Assembly (NCBI RefSeq): GCF_001314325.1
Contig: NZ_CP009429.1
Location: 2,418,501-2,482,500 of the forward strand
Origin: Sphingopyxis macrogoltabida
Lineage (GTDB): Bacteria; Pseudomonadota; Alphaproteobacteria; Sphingomonadales; Sphingomonadaceae
Length of the DNA stretch: 64,000 nucleotides
Direction of reading: 5' to 3'
Within the stretch, counting starts at the first letter, position 1. Every line of letters begins with the position of its first letter. The translations under genes and the position numbers were made by a program. This document shows, one piece after another, positions 27,448-35,777 of the stretch. The notes beneath the pieces are model-generated. The model saw nothing but the letters and a program-made list of their open reading frames with translations, searched no databases and was not told the DNA's origin.

Positions 27448-28599
27448 ATGGGAGCCACCTTCAAGCCCAAGAAATCGGTCGCGCTGTCGGGCGTCGCCGC
27501 CGGCAACACCGCACTCTGCACGGTCGGCCGCACCGGCAACGACCTCCACTATCGCGGCTACGACATCCTCGAATTCGCCGAGAGCGCCGAATATGAGGAA
27601 ATCGCCCATCTGCTCGTCCATGGCGCGCTGCCCACCGCCACCCAGCTCAGGGCCTACAAGGCCAAGCTGCGCGGTCTGCGCGGCCTGCCGCAGTCGGTGA
27701 AGCAGGCACTCGAAGCCGTGCCCGCGGCCGCGCATCCGATGGACGTCATGCGATCGGGCGTCTCGGCGCTCGGCTGCGTGCTCCCCGAAACGCACGACCA
27801 TAATGTCCCCGACGCGCGCGATGTCGCCGACCGCCTGATCGCCTCCTTGGGCTCGATCCTCCTCTACTGGTATCATTTCGCGCATCACGGCCGGCGCATC
27901 GAGGTCGAGACCGACGACGACAGCGTCGGCGGCCATTTCCTCCACCTGCTCCACGGCCAGCCGCCGGCGGCAAGCTGGGTGCGCGCGATGCACAGCTCGC
28001 TCATCCTCTACGCCGAGCATGAATTCAATGCCTCGACCTTCGCGGCGCGGGTGATCGCGGGCACCGGGTCGGACATGTACAGCTGTGTCGCGGGCGCGAT
28101 CGGCGCGCTGCGCGGCCCGAAACATGGCGGCGCCAACGAGGTCGCCTATGAAATCCAGAAGCGCTATGCGACCCCCGACGAGGCCGAGGCCGATATTCGC
28201 CGCCGCGTCGACGCGAAGGAAGTGGTGATCGGCTTCGGCCACCCCGTCTATACCATCGCCGACCCGCGCAACGTCGTGATCAAGCGCGTCGCGCAGAGCC
28301 TCGCCGACGAAGCGGGCGCGCACCGCCAGTTCGCGATCGCCGAGCGGATCGAAAGCGTGATGTGGGACGCCAAGGCGATGTTCCCGAACCTCGACTGGTT
28401 CTCGGCCGTTTCCTATAATCTGATGGGCGTGCCGACCGCGATGTTCACCCCGCTGTTCGTCATCGCGCGCACCTCGGGCTGGGCGGCGCATGTCATCGAA
28501 CAGCGCCAGGACAACAAGATCATCCGCCCCTCGGCCCATTATACGGGGCCCGAGAATCTCAAATATGTCCCGCTCGCCGACCGCAGCGAAGCCGCCTGA
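27448..28599 (+). CDS. prpC: 2-methylcitrate synthase
   Basis: A 383-residue citrate-synthase-family enzyme condensing propionyl-CoA with oxaloacetate. Catalytic residues appear in GPKHGGANE (His), [14 protein letters not shown] (His) and [16 protein letters not shown] (Asp). The short N-terminal [22 protein letters not shown] and overall length are of the PrpC type rather than TCA citrate synthase (about 430 residues). GACCGGAGAA gives a good ribosome site. It is followed 11 bases later by prpB. Confidence 0.95.
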   Translation: MGATFKPKKSVALSGVAAGNTALCTVGRTGNDLHYRGYDILEFAESAEYEEIAHLLVHGALPTATQLRAYKAKLRGLRGLPQSVKQALEAVPAAAHPMDVMRSGVSALGCVLPETHDHNVPDARDVADRLIASLGSILLYWYHFAHHGRRIEVETDDDSVGGHFLHLLHGQPPAASWVRAMHSSLILYAEHEFNASTFAARVIAGTGSDMYSCVAGAIGALRGPKHGGANEVAYEIQKRYATPDEAEADIRRRVDAKEVVIGFGHPVYTIADPRNVVIKRVAQSLADEAGAHRQFAIAERIESVMWDAKAMFPNLDWFSAVSYNLMGVPTAMFTPLFVIARTSGWAAHVIEQRQDNKIIRPSAHYTGPENLKYVPLADRSEAA

Positions 28600-28610
28600 G
28601 GAGAGCCCCC

Positions 28611-29534
28611 ATGCCCTATCTGATCGCCCGCGACCTGCCGCACGAAACCGCCGGCCGGCGCTTCCGCGAGGCGCTCGCCCGCCCCGGCATCTACCAGCTT
28701 CCCGGCGCGCACAACGGCCATGCCGCGCTGCAGGCGAAGGCGGCGGGCTTCGACGGCCTCTATCTCTCGGGCGCCGCGATGACCGCTTCGATGGGGCTCC
28801 CCGATCTCGGCATCATCACCGTCGACGAGGTCGCCTTCTTCGTCCGCCAGATCGCCCGCGCCTCCGGCCTGCCTTTGTTCGTCGATGGCGACACCGGTTA
28901 TGGCGAGGCGCTCAACGTCATGCACATGGTCCGCAGCTTCGAGGATGCCGGCGCGGGGGCGGTCCATCTCGAGGACCAGATTCTCCCCAAGAAATGCGGT
29001 CATCTCAACGGCAAGCATCTCGTCCCCGCCGACGAGATGGCGGCCAAGGTCGCGGCGGCGAAGAAGGCAAGCCGCGATCTGGTCATCGTCGCGCGCACCG
29101 ATGCCGCCGGAGTCGAGGGCTTCGACGCCGCGGTCGCGCGCGCCAGACGCTATGTCGAAGCCGGCGCCGATGCGATCTTCCCCGAAGCGCTCGTCACCCG
29201 CGAGATGTTCGAGAAGTTCGCCGCCGCGCTGCCCGATGTGCCGCTGCTCGCCAATATGACCGAATTCGGCAAGACGCCCTTCTTCACCGCCGGCGAGTTC
29301 GAGGCGATGGGTTACAAGATGGTGATCTGGCCCGTCTCCAGCCTCCGCGTCGCCAACAAGGCGCAGGCCGATCTCTACACCTCGCTCAAGGCCCATGGCG
29401 GCACCCACAAGATGATCGACCATATGCAGACGCGCCAGCAGCTCTACGACACCATCGGCCTCCACGCGTTCGAGGAACTCGACGCCAGCATCGTCCGGAC
29501 GATCGTCCCGCAGGCGATGCCGCAGGACGCCTGA
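28611..29534 (+). CDS. prpB: 2-methylisocitrate lyase
   Basis: A 307-residue member of the isocitrate lyase/PEP mutase family that cleaves 2-methylisocitrate to pyruvate and succinate. The active-site loop KKCGHLNGK is intact. The N-terminal YQLPGAHNGHAAL and FVDGDTGYG and the C-terminal DHMQTRQQLYDTIG are typical. GAGGAGAG precedes the ATG. It is the last enzyme of the methylcitrate cluster and is followed by a 378-base gap with a palindromic repeat and regulatory motifs. Confidence 0.96.
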   Translation: MPYLIARDLPHETAGRRFREALARPGIYQLPGAHNGHAALQAKAAGFDGLYLSGAAMTASMGLPDLGIITVDEVAFFVRQIARASGLPLFVDGDTGYGEALNVMHMVRSFEDAGAGAVHLEDQILPKKCGHLNGKHLVPADEMAAKVAAAKKASRDLVIVARTDAAGVEGFDAAVARARRYVEAGADAIFPEALVTREMFEKFAAALPDVPLLANMTEFGKTPFFTAGEFEAMGYKMVIWPVSSLRVANKAQADLYTSLKAHGGTHKMIDHMQTRQQLYDTIGLHAFEELDASIVRTIVPQAMPQDA

Positions 29535-29649
29535 CCGCAATCGTTTGTCGTCCGGACGGACGATGGGCCATGGCGGCTGGGGAGTCGCCATGGCCCGATC
29601 CTATGGAAGGCGGCCTGGGGGTGGGAGCGGGCGGTGCTTCACCCGCCTT

Positions 29650-29722
29650 CGTCATCCCGAACTTGATCCGGAATCCACTGCGGCATCGAAGTCATGGACC
29701 CCGGATCGAGTCCGGGGTGACG
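29650..29722. repeat. REP-like palindrome, family A (copy A2)
   Basis: Same arms as the element at 5301-5373, with a few mismatches in the left arm (CGAACTTGATCCGG). It lies between prpB and its regulator gene and could terminate or attenuate transcription from prpB. Confidence 0.8.
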
Positions 29723-29803
29723 ATGAGAAGAGGTTCACTTCCAGCCGTCAGCGGTCCAACCGATCCCCAAAATAGCACCCGACCCGACCTTGCCGTCCCA
29801 CAA

Positions 29804-29898
29804 TTTTTACAATATGCGAAGACCCAATAAGTGACGTAAAACAGGCATTTTTGTAAATATTTGCGAACATGGATCGCCGATTTTGCAAAGATTGCGAA
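29804..29898. promoter_or_regulatory. Array of TTTgcAA / TTGCGAA motifs before the prp regulator
   Basis: Three composite units follow one another: TTTTACAATATGCGAAG (29805-29821), TTTTGTAAATATTTGCGAAC (29849-29868) and TTTTGCAAAGATTGCGAAG (29881-29899). Each pairs a TTTrcAA half with a downstream TTGCGAA. These are inverted relatives of the TTCGCAA triplets before acnD and the prpC segment. The last unit ends 14 bases before the regulator ATG. Autoregulation is inferred. Confidence 0.6.
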
Positions 29899-29912
29899 GA
29901 CAAGGGTCTGCC

Positions 29913-31313
29913 ATGCGTAAAGCCTTCATGGGGGTCCGCCTCCGCCGTCTGCGCGAAGAACGCAAGCTCAAGCAGGTCGAGCTCGCCAACGCGCTCGGCA
30001 TTTCGCCGAGCTATCTCAACCAGCTCGAACAGAATCAGCGCCCGCTCACCGTCCCGGTACTGCTCAAGATCAACGCGGTGTTCGGTATCGACGTCCAGCT
30101 CTTCTCGGAGGACGAGGAAGCGCGGCTGATCACCGAACTCCGCGACGCGCTCGCCGAGGGAAGCGAAGACGTCTCGCTCGCCGAGGTCCGCGAAGTCGCG
30201 ATGAACATGCCCGCGGTCGGACGGACGCTCGTCGCGCTGCACCGCCGCTACCGCGAGGCGGCCGAGCGAAGCGAAGCGATGGCGGCGCAGCTCGGCGACG
30301 AATGGCTCGCCGATGCCCCCGCGCGGATGCCGTTCGAGCAGGTGCGCGACTTCTTCTACGCGCGCCACAACCATGTCGAACCGCTCGACAAAGCCGCCGA
30401 ACGGCTCTACGCCGCCGCCGGGCTCAGCCCGCATAGCGCACACGCCGGGCTGCAGACCTGGCTGCGCGACCGCCACGCGATCCAGACGATCTTCGCCGAC
30501 GGCAACGGCACCCAGCGCCGCTTCGACCCCGCGACCCGCACTCTCCACATCGCCGCCGACCTCACCCCGGGGCAGCAGGCGTTCCAGATGGCGACCCAGC
30601 TCGCCTTCATCGAACTTGCCGCGACGATCGACCGGCTTGCCGACGACCGCATCCTGCAGGGCGAGGAGGCGCGTCAGCTCGCGCGCGTCGGGCTCGCCAA
30701 TTATTTCGCCGGCGCGCTGCTCCTGCCCTATGGCGATTTCCTCGCGGCCGCCGAGGCGGAGGCCTATGATATCGAGCGGCTGGCGCGGCGCTTCGGCGTC
30801 GGCTTCGAAACCATCTGTCACCGGCTGTCGACGCTCCAGCGCCCCGATGCGCGCGGCGTGCCCTTCTTCTTCGTGCGGGTCGATCGCGCCGGCAATATCT
30901 CGAAACGCCAGTCGGCAACCGACTTCCACTTCTCCCGCGTCGGCGGCAGTTGCCCGCTGTGGAATGTCCACGAAGCCTTTGCGCAGCCGGGCAAGCTGTT
31001 GACCCAGATCGCGCAGATGCCCGACGGGCGCACCTATTTGTGGATCGCGCGCACCGTGGGCACGCCGAGCGGCGGCTATGGCGAACCGGGCAAGAGCTTC
31101 GCGGTCGGGCTCGGCTGCGACATCCGCCACGCCGGACGGCTCGTCTATTCGCGCGGGCTCGACCTCGCCGATCCGGCCGCGGCGACGCCGATCGGCGCCG
31201 GCTGCAAGATATGCGAACGCACCGGCTGCGCGCAGCGCGCCTTCCCGCCGATCGGCCGCGCGGTCGCGGTCGACCACAACCGCAGCACGCTGGCGCCCTA
31301 CCCGGTCGCCTGA
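29913..31313 (+). CDS. Short-chain fatty acyl-CoA responsive regulator, XRE + ImmA/IrrE-like (PrpR/ScfR type)
   Basis: A 466-residue regulator. Residues about 8-63 form an XRE helix-turn-helix (ANALGISPSYLNQLEQNQR). The middle resembles the ImmA/IrrE segment. The C-terminal DUF2083-type domain ends with Cys-x2-Cys-x4-Cys (GCKICERTGCAQ), plausible for an Fe-S or zinc site. Mycobacterial PrpR and actinobacterial RamB share this layout and control methylcitrate genes in response to acyl-CoA. The ATG at 29913 (or 29928) is preferred over an upstream TTG that lies inside the operator array. It is the likely activator or repressor of acnD-prpF-orf-prpC-prpB. Confidence 0.88.
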   Translation: MRKAFMGVRLRRLREERKLKQVELANALGISPSYLNQLEQNQRPLTVPVLLKINAVFGIDVQLFSEDEEARLITELRDALAEGSEDVSLAEVREVAMNMPAVGRTLVALHRRYREAAERSEAMAAQLGDEWLADAPARMPFEQVRDFFYARHNHVEPLDKAAERLYAAAGLSPHSAHAGLQTWLRDRHAIQTIFADGNGTQRRFDPATRTLHIAADLTPGQQAFQMATQLAFIELAATIDRLADDRILQGEEARQLARVGLANYFAGALLLPYGDFLAAAEAEAYDIERLARRFGVGFETICHRLSTLQRPDARGVPFFFVRVDRAGNISKRQSATDFHFSRVGGSCPLWNVHEAFAQPGKLLTQIAQMPDGRTYLWIARTVGTPSGGYGEPGKSFAVGLGCDIRHAGRLVYSRGLDLADPAAATPIGAGCKICERTGCAQRAFPPIGRAVAVDHNRSTLAPYPVA

Positions 31314-31318
31314 AGAAA

Positions 31319-31355
31319 CCGCCGCTGCGCCCAAGGGGAAAGGGCGCAGCGGCGG
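31319..31355. terminator. Bidirectional terminator between the prp regulator and the phytase gene
   Basis: A perfect 14-bp stem (31319-31332 with 31342-31355, core GCCGCTGCGCCC) has a 9-base loop. It lies between convergent genes and has no long T run. Confidence 0.7.
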
Positions 31356-31365
31356 CAGGGGAAAA

Positions 31366-33378
31366 TCAGCGCGGTGCGGCGTCGAGGCCGAGCGCCTTGG
31401 CGATCCGTTCCCACGGCACCAGCTTGAAATTCTGATGCTCGGGCGGCGACACGTTGCGGCCGTCCTGCGCGACCATCAGGCCGTTCGGGAAGGCTGGACC
31501 CGCCGCCATGCTGGTGACGTCGAGCCCGTCGGTTTCGGACACGCCGTCGATGCCCGCCGCCATGTCGGCGCCGATGCGGAACGATCCGACATATTCATTA
31601 TCGCCCTCGCGCCGGAACACCGCATAACTGTCGTTGCCCTGGCTCGACACGACCAGATAGCCTTTGCCGTCCGCCTGCGCGTACAACCCGATGCCTTCCA
31701 TATCGTCTTTGAGCGCGGGATTGTCGGTGACCTTCGCCAGCATCGTCCGCGCCGGTCCACCGCGCGGTTCGGCGCCCTCACGCCAGACGCCGACATCTTC
31801 CTCGCCGGTATAGAGCATCCCCGTCTCGTCGTCGGCGACGCAGCCTTCGACCTGGCTTCCGAACGGCAGATCGCGCATCAGCTTCGCGCGCACCTTGCCC
31901 GCCGGGGTCGCGACCAGTTCCCACTGGCGCATCTTGCCGTCGCCCTGGTTGACGAAGACATAGGTCTTCTTCGTCTTCGCGCTGCGATACATGCACAGGC
32001 CATAGGGATCGTCGAAGCCGGTATCCTGCAGCCCGTCGGCGACGTCGGTCAGCATCCGCGTCGCGGGGTCGATCGTATAGATGGAGATGCCCTTGGTGGT
32101 GCGGTTGCTCGCGGTCACCAGCGTCACCTCGCGCCCGCCGAGGCGGAAACCGCTGCGCAGGTCGACATTGTTCATCCGCCCGTCGGGCAGGAACTGGATC
32201 TGCTTGCCGTCGAGGCCATAGACATAGAGCCCCGACTGCTTCTGCGTCCCGATGATCACGCTTTGCGCGGGGTCGACGGGGTTGATCCAGATCGCCGGGT
32301 CGTCGGCCGCATCGCCGCCGGTTTCGACCGGGTCGGTCTCGACCGTCGCCAGCGCGAGCGGCATCGTCTCGGGCGCCGCCATCGCCGGCCGTTCGGCTAT
32401 CCCCGCCGCGGCGAGCAGCGCCGACCAGCTCGCGATCTTGAAATTGGGCAGCTCGGGCGAATTGTCGTCGTCGGCGACGACCACCACGGGCCCGGCGACG
32501 GTGATGCTGCCCGCATCCTCGACCGCGTCGTTCCCGGCCGCCAGCGCGACCGAGCCGAGATAGGCATAATCGTCGGCGGGGTCATAGATATTCAGCCGGT
32601 TCGCCGAGGCGTCCGAGACGAGCAGCCGGCCATCGGGTGCGACGGCAACGCCCTTCGCTTCCTCGGTGATATGGCCGAGGCGGACGATATCGACGATCTC
32701 GGGCGTGATTTCGGCCTCGGGCTCGGCGGCGAAACGCCACACGCCGACCGCTTCTTGCGAGAAATAGACCGAACCGCGATCGTCGGCGGCACAATATTTG
32801 ATTTCGGAACCCAGCGACCAGCGCCGCGCAATCCGTCCGTTCATCGCCCCCGACGCATCGGCCGACAGCCCCCATTGCTCGACCTCGCCCTTGTCGCCGG
32901 CGAGGAACAGATAGAGCGTGCCGTCGCGGTGGCTGCGCGAGAAGCAGAGGCTCGCAACGGTCATTTCGGGCTTGATCCCGGCCAGCGTCAGCGCCGCCGG
33001 CACGCCGCCGGCCCCGACGCGGAAGAATTTCGGCGCATTGTCCTTGCCGTCGAGCGCCGCGAGCAGCGGCGCCCCGCCCGGCGCGGCCTTGGCGCGCAGG
33101 TCGAGGCCGCGGATGTTGCCGACCTTGTGCGTCGCGACGCGCTGTCCCTTCAGGTCGAAGACGTCGACGCCTGCCGATTCGGCGCCGGCGAGGATCAGCG
33201 AACGCGACGGATCGCCCGGATCGGCGACGACGACCGCGCCATCGGCGCCCGATCCCTGCGTCGCCTGTGTCTCCGCCGATGCGGCGACGGTGCGGACCGG
33301 TGCGGCTTCCTGTGCGGCGGCACCTGCGGCCGACACGCCCGCCAGCACGGCGGCGATTGCGAACAAGCTCGTTTTCAC
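31366..33378 (-). CDS. Tandem-domain beta-propeller phytase (3-phytase)
   Basis: A 670-residue exported protein. A Sec signal peptide ends near AGAAAQEA. An N-terminal propeller domain (about 45-340) and a C-terminal one (about 345-665) follow. The C-terminal copy has the phytase signatures DDPAIWINPVDP and GRMNNVDLRSGF. The N-terminal copy is degenerate at the same places (DGAVVVADPGDP, GNIRGLDLR). This layout matches known dual-domain BPPs in which the C-terminal unit is the phytase. BPPs need calcium and typically remove alternate phosphates from phytate. It is divergent from the inositol monophosphatase gene; the gap holds two operator-like dyads. Confidence 0.9.
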   Translation of the reverse strand: MKTSLFAIAAVLAGVSAAGAAAQEAAPVRTVAASAETQATQGSGADGAVVVADPGDPSRSLILAGAESAGVDVFDLKGQRVATHKVGNIRGLDLRAKAAPGGAPLLAALDGKDNAPKFFRVGAGGVPAALTLAGIKPEMTVASLCFSRSHRDGTLYLFLAGDKGEVEQWGLSADASGAMNGRIARRWSLGSEIKYCAADDRGSVYFSQEAVGVWRFAAEPEAEITPEIVDIVRLGHITEEAKGVAVAPDGRLLVSDASANRLNIYDPADDYAYLGSVALAAGNDAVEDAGSITVAGPVVVVADDDNSPELPNFKIASWSALLAAAGIAERPAMAAPETMPLALATVETDPVETGGDAADDPAIWINPVDPAQSVIIGTQKQSGLYVYGLDGKQIQFLPDGRMNNVDLRSGFRLGGREVTLVTASNRTTKGISIYTIDPATRMLTDVADGLQDTGFDDPYGLCMYRSAKTKKTYVFVNQGDGKMRQWELVATPAGKVRAKLMRDLPFGSQVEGCVADDETGMLYTGEEDVGVWREGAEPRGGPARTMLAKVTDNPALKDDMEGIGLYAQADGKGYLVVSSQGNDSYAVFRREGDNEYVGSFRIGADMAAGIDGVSETDGLDVTSMAAGPAFPNGLMVAQDGRNVSPPEHQNFKLVPWERIAKALGLDAAPR

Positions 33379-33446
33379 TCAAACCCTCCCTCTGTTGTCG
33401 ATTATGGCGCCCTCACCGCGTGACGGCGCACTCCGAATGCCATTTC

Positions 33447-33490
33447 AGAATAATTTTTCTATCTTTATCTAAAAACAGAACGTATATTCA
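33447..33490. promoter_or_regulatory. Two GAA-N6-TTC dyads in the phytase-IMPase divergent region
   Basis: AGAATAATTTTTCT (33447-33460) and AGAACGTATATTCA (33477-33490). Both fit a relaxed form of the GGAA-N6-TTCC operator described for RpiR-type IolR proteins. A weak promoter (TTCAGA 33444, TATCTA 33466) overlaps them. Similar sites precede iolC and iolG. Binding is inferred. Confidence 0.45.
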
Positions 33491-33494
33491 TTCC

Positions 33495-34286
33495 ATGACG
33501 ATGTCACCCCTTATTTCCGCCATGATCGCCGCCGCTCACGCCGCGGGCGAAGGACTGATCGCCGACCGCGAGCGCATTGCGACGCTCACGATCCACAGCA
33601 AGGCCGGCGCCGCCGACATGTTCACCGAGGCCGATCTTCGGGCCGAGGCCACCGTGCGCGAACACCTGATGGCCCATGCCCCCGATTACGGCTTCCTCGG
33701 GGAAGAAGGCGGGCTGACGCCCGGCCGCGACGCCGACCATGTGTGGGTGGTCGATCCGCTGGACGGTACAACCAACTTCCTGACAGGATCCCCACTCTTC
33801 GCGGTCAATATTGCGCTCGCGCGACAAGGCGATGTCATCGCCGGGGTTACCTATGTTCCTGCGATGAATGAACTTTTCTGGGCGGAGACCGGCAGCGGCG
33901 CCTGGCTCGGCGAAAAACGCATCGCAATTTCACCGCGCACTACGATCGAAGAATCGGTGCTCGGGGTCGGCATTCCCTTTGCGACCAAGCCCGACCACGA
34001 CCAGTTTTACGCCGAGATGGAACGGCTGACCCCGCGCGTCACCGGCATCCGCCGCCTCGGCGCCGGCGCCATCGACATGGCATGGGTCGCCTGCGGCCGC
34101 CACGACGCCTATTGGGAACAGAGCGTCAGCGCGTGGGACATGGCCGCGGGCGTCGTCATCGTCCGCGAGGCCGGCGGCGTGGTCACCGACACGCGCGGCG
34201 GCGAGCTCGATCTGATGAACGGGACCGTGCTGGCATCGACGCCGGCGATTCATGCGGGGTTGCTGGCGGCGCTGGCGCGGGTTTAG
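33495..34286 (+). CDS. Inositol monophosphatase family protein
   Basis: A 263-residue Mg2+-dependent phosphatase. The metal motifs are GEEGG, VVDPLDGTTNF and the C-terminal SVSAWDMAAGVVIVREAGG; all ligands appear intact. It has no signal peptide, so it acts in the cytoplasm on inositol monophosphates. The ribosome site is weak, and an operator-like dyad ends 4 bases before the ATG. Position next to a phytase and upstream of the iol operon argues for a catabolic role rather than the usual housekeeping SuhB one. Confidence 0.9.
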   Translation: MTMSPLISAMIAAAHAAGEGLIADRERIATLTIHSKAGAADMFTEADLRAEATVREHLMAHAPDYGFLGEEGGLTPGRDADHVWVVDPLDGTTNFLTGSPLFAVNIALARQGDVIAGVTYVPAMNELFWAETGSGAWLGEKRIAISPRTTIEESVLGVGIPFATKPDHDQFYAEMERLTPRVTGIRRLGAGAIDMAWVACGRHDAYWEQSVSAWDMAAGVVIVREAGGVVTDTRGGELDLMNGTVLASTPAIHAGLLAALARV

Positions 34287-34329
34287 GCTGCCGCGATTAC
34301 GGCTTTGGGGTGGGGAGCGGATGTTCCCT

Positions 34330-34425
34330 AACCGTCGCCCCCGCGCAGGCGGGGGCCGCTGTCAGTTTACGCAGCGGTGCGGGAACAGGTCTCCAGCGGC
34401 CCCCGCCTGCGCGGGGGCGACGGTT
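34330..34425. repeat. GC-rich palindromic repeat, family B
   Basis: Arms of about 31 bases (34330-34360 and 34394-34425, core CCCCCGCGCAGGCGGGGG) enclose a 33-base spacer between convergent IMPase and Gfo/Idh genes. Each arm is itself palindromic. It could act as a bidirectional terminator. This is the only copy seen in the window. Confidence 0.75.
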
Positions 34426-34464
34426 ATTTCCTTATGTCCGCTTCCGCCCGCTAACCCGGCCCCC

Positions 34465-35577
34465 TCAGGGCCGCACCCAGCCCCCCTCGCGGTGCGAGCG
34501 CCGGATCGCATCGGCGACCTTCTCGACCGCCAACGCATCGGCAAAGCTCTTTGCCGCCGACGGCAGCCCCGCCGCGGCCTCGACCGCCGCCTTGACCTCG
34601 ATCGTCTTCAGGTCGTTATAGCCGATCTGATGCCCCGACGCGGGACAGAAGGCACCGTAATCGCCATGCTCGGGCCCGGCGCAGATCGTCGTGAAGCCGT
34701 TGGTCCGCCCCGGCCCCGACCGGTAGAGCTTCAGCTCGTTGAACTGTTCCTGCGTGAAGCTGATCGATCCCTTCGTGCCGCTGATTTCGAACGCCAGCCC
34801 CATCTTGCGTCCGCTCGCGATCCAGCTCGCCGCCAGCGTCCCGGTCGCACCATTCGCAAAGGCGACGACCGCGTCCATCTGGTCGTCGACCGTCACCGCC
34901 CGGTCATTCCCCTGCGCATCGCGGCGCACCGGATAAGCGGTGTAGAGCCGCCCCGATACCGACGCAATATCGCCGACCAGATGCTTCGCCATCGCGATGA
35001 TATGGCTGCCGATATCGGCGAGCGCGCCGCCCGCCTGATCGGGCTCGCAGCGCCAGTTGAACGGCGCGTCGGCCGACGCCATGAAATCCTCGGCATGAAT
35101 GCCGCGAAACGCCGTCACCTCGCCGATCTCGCCCTCGGCGATCAGCTCGCGCGCCAGTGCGATCATCGGGTTGTAGAGATAGGTGAAGCCGACCGCGGTT
35201 GGCCGCCCCGATGCGGCCGCTGCGGTCATCGCCTCGGACTCCGCAATCGTCGTCGCCAGCGGCTTTTCGCAATAGACCGCCTTCCCAGCCTCGAGCGCGG
35301 CGATCGCGATCGGAGCGTGCAGCAGGTTCGGGGTCGCGATCGCCACCATGTCGATCGATGCGTCGGCGATTGCCTCGCGCCAGTCGCCGCTCGCGTTGGG
35401 AATGCCGAGCAACGCCGCAGCGGCCGTTGCCGTCGGCAAATCGCGATCGGCGAGCACCGTCACGCGCGGCGACAGCGGCAGGTCGAAGGTGCGATCCGCT
35501 GCCGCAAAGGCCAGCGCATGCGCCCGCCCCATGAAGCCGCTGCCGATCAGGGCGATATTGAGCACCGGCCTGGTCAT
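34465..35577 (-). CDS. Gfo/Idh/MocA family oxidoreductase (probable inositol or sugar dehydrogenase)
   Basis: A 370-residue NAD(P)-dependent dehydrogenase. The N-terminal Rossmann fold has IALIGSGFMGRAHALAF. VYCEKPLATT carries the usual Lys. DIGSHIIAMAKHLVG is the substrate-binding helix. It is the last gene of the iolC-to-Gfo operon and is coupled to the preceding small ORF by a 4-base overlap. Since IolG is encoded separately (45159), this enzyme may handle another inositol stereoisomer, as scyllo-inositol dehydrogenases do, or a ketose intermediate. Confidence 0.82.
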   Translation of the reverse strand: MTRPVLNIALIGSGFMGRAHALAFAAADRTFDLPLSPRVTVLADRDLPTATAAAALLGIPNASGDWREAIADASIDMVAIATPNLLHAPIAIAALEAGKAVYCEKPLATTIAESEAMTAAAASGRPTAVGFTYLYNPMIALARELIAEGEIGEVTAFRGIHAEDFMASADAPFNWRCEPDQAGGALADIGSHIIAMAKHLVGDIASVSGRLYTAYPVRRDAQGNDRAVTVDDQMDAVVAFANGATGTLAASWIASGRKMGLAFEISGTKGSISFTQEQFNELKLYRSGPGRTNGFTTICAGPEHGDYGAFCPASGHQIGYNDLKTIEVKAAVEAAAGLPSAAKSFADALAVEKVADAIRRSHREGGWVRP

Positions 35578-35774
35578 GCCCCGGTCACCTCGCGATAGCG
35601 TTCGCGCAGCCGGTCGAGCGTCGCACGCTTCACCGGCTGACCGTCGCGCAGCTTGTACCAGCTATTCTGGCTGATCCGGTACGTCTCGAACAGCCCTTCG
35701 CGCGTCGCGCACGGCAGGCTTGCCCGCATCGCCTCGAACTCGTCGCGCGCAATCGTCACCATCTCGAACCGCAT
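35574..35774 (-). CDS. Small hypothetical protein, possible helix-turn-helix
   Basis: A 66-residue basic protein with no named domain. The stretch LFETYRISQNSWYKLRDGQP followed by KRATLDRLRERY looks like a helix-turn-helix plus a recognition-helix extension, so DNA binding is possible. GGAGGTGAG, overlapping the end of phoD, serves as ribosome site, and its stop overlaps the next gene. It is therefore a genuine member of the inositol operon. Confidence 0.6.
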   Translation of the reverse strand: MRFEMVTIARDEFEAMRASLPCATREGLFETYRISQNSWYKLRDGQPVKRATLDRLRERYREVTGA

Positions 35775-35777
35775 CGC

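Noticed and set aside
27448..28599. TCA-cycle citrate synthase (gltA)
   Set aside because: Shorter than gltA and located between prpF and prpB; the sequence pattern is that of 2-methylcitrate synthase.
31078..33423. 781-codon open frame antisense to the phytase gene
   Set aside because: Composition artefact. The phytase on the minus strand has a signal peptide and catalytic motifs, and this frame crosses a terminator hairpin.
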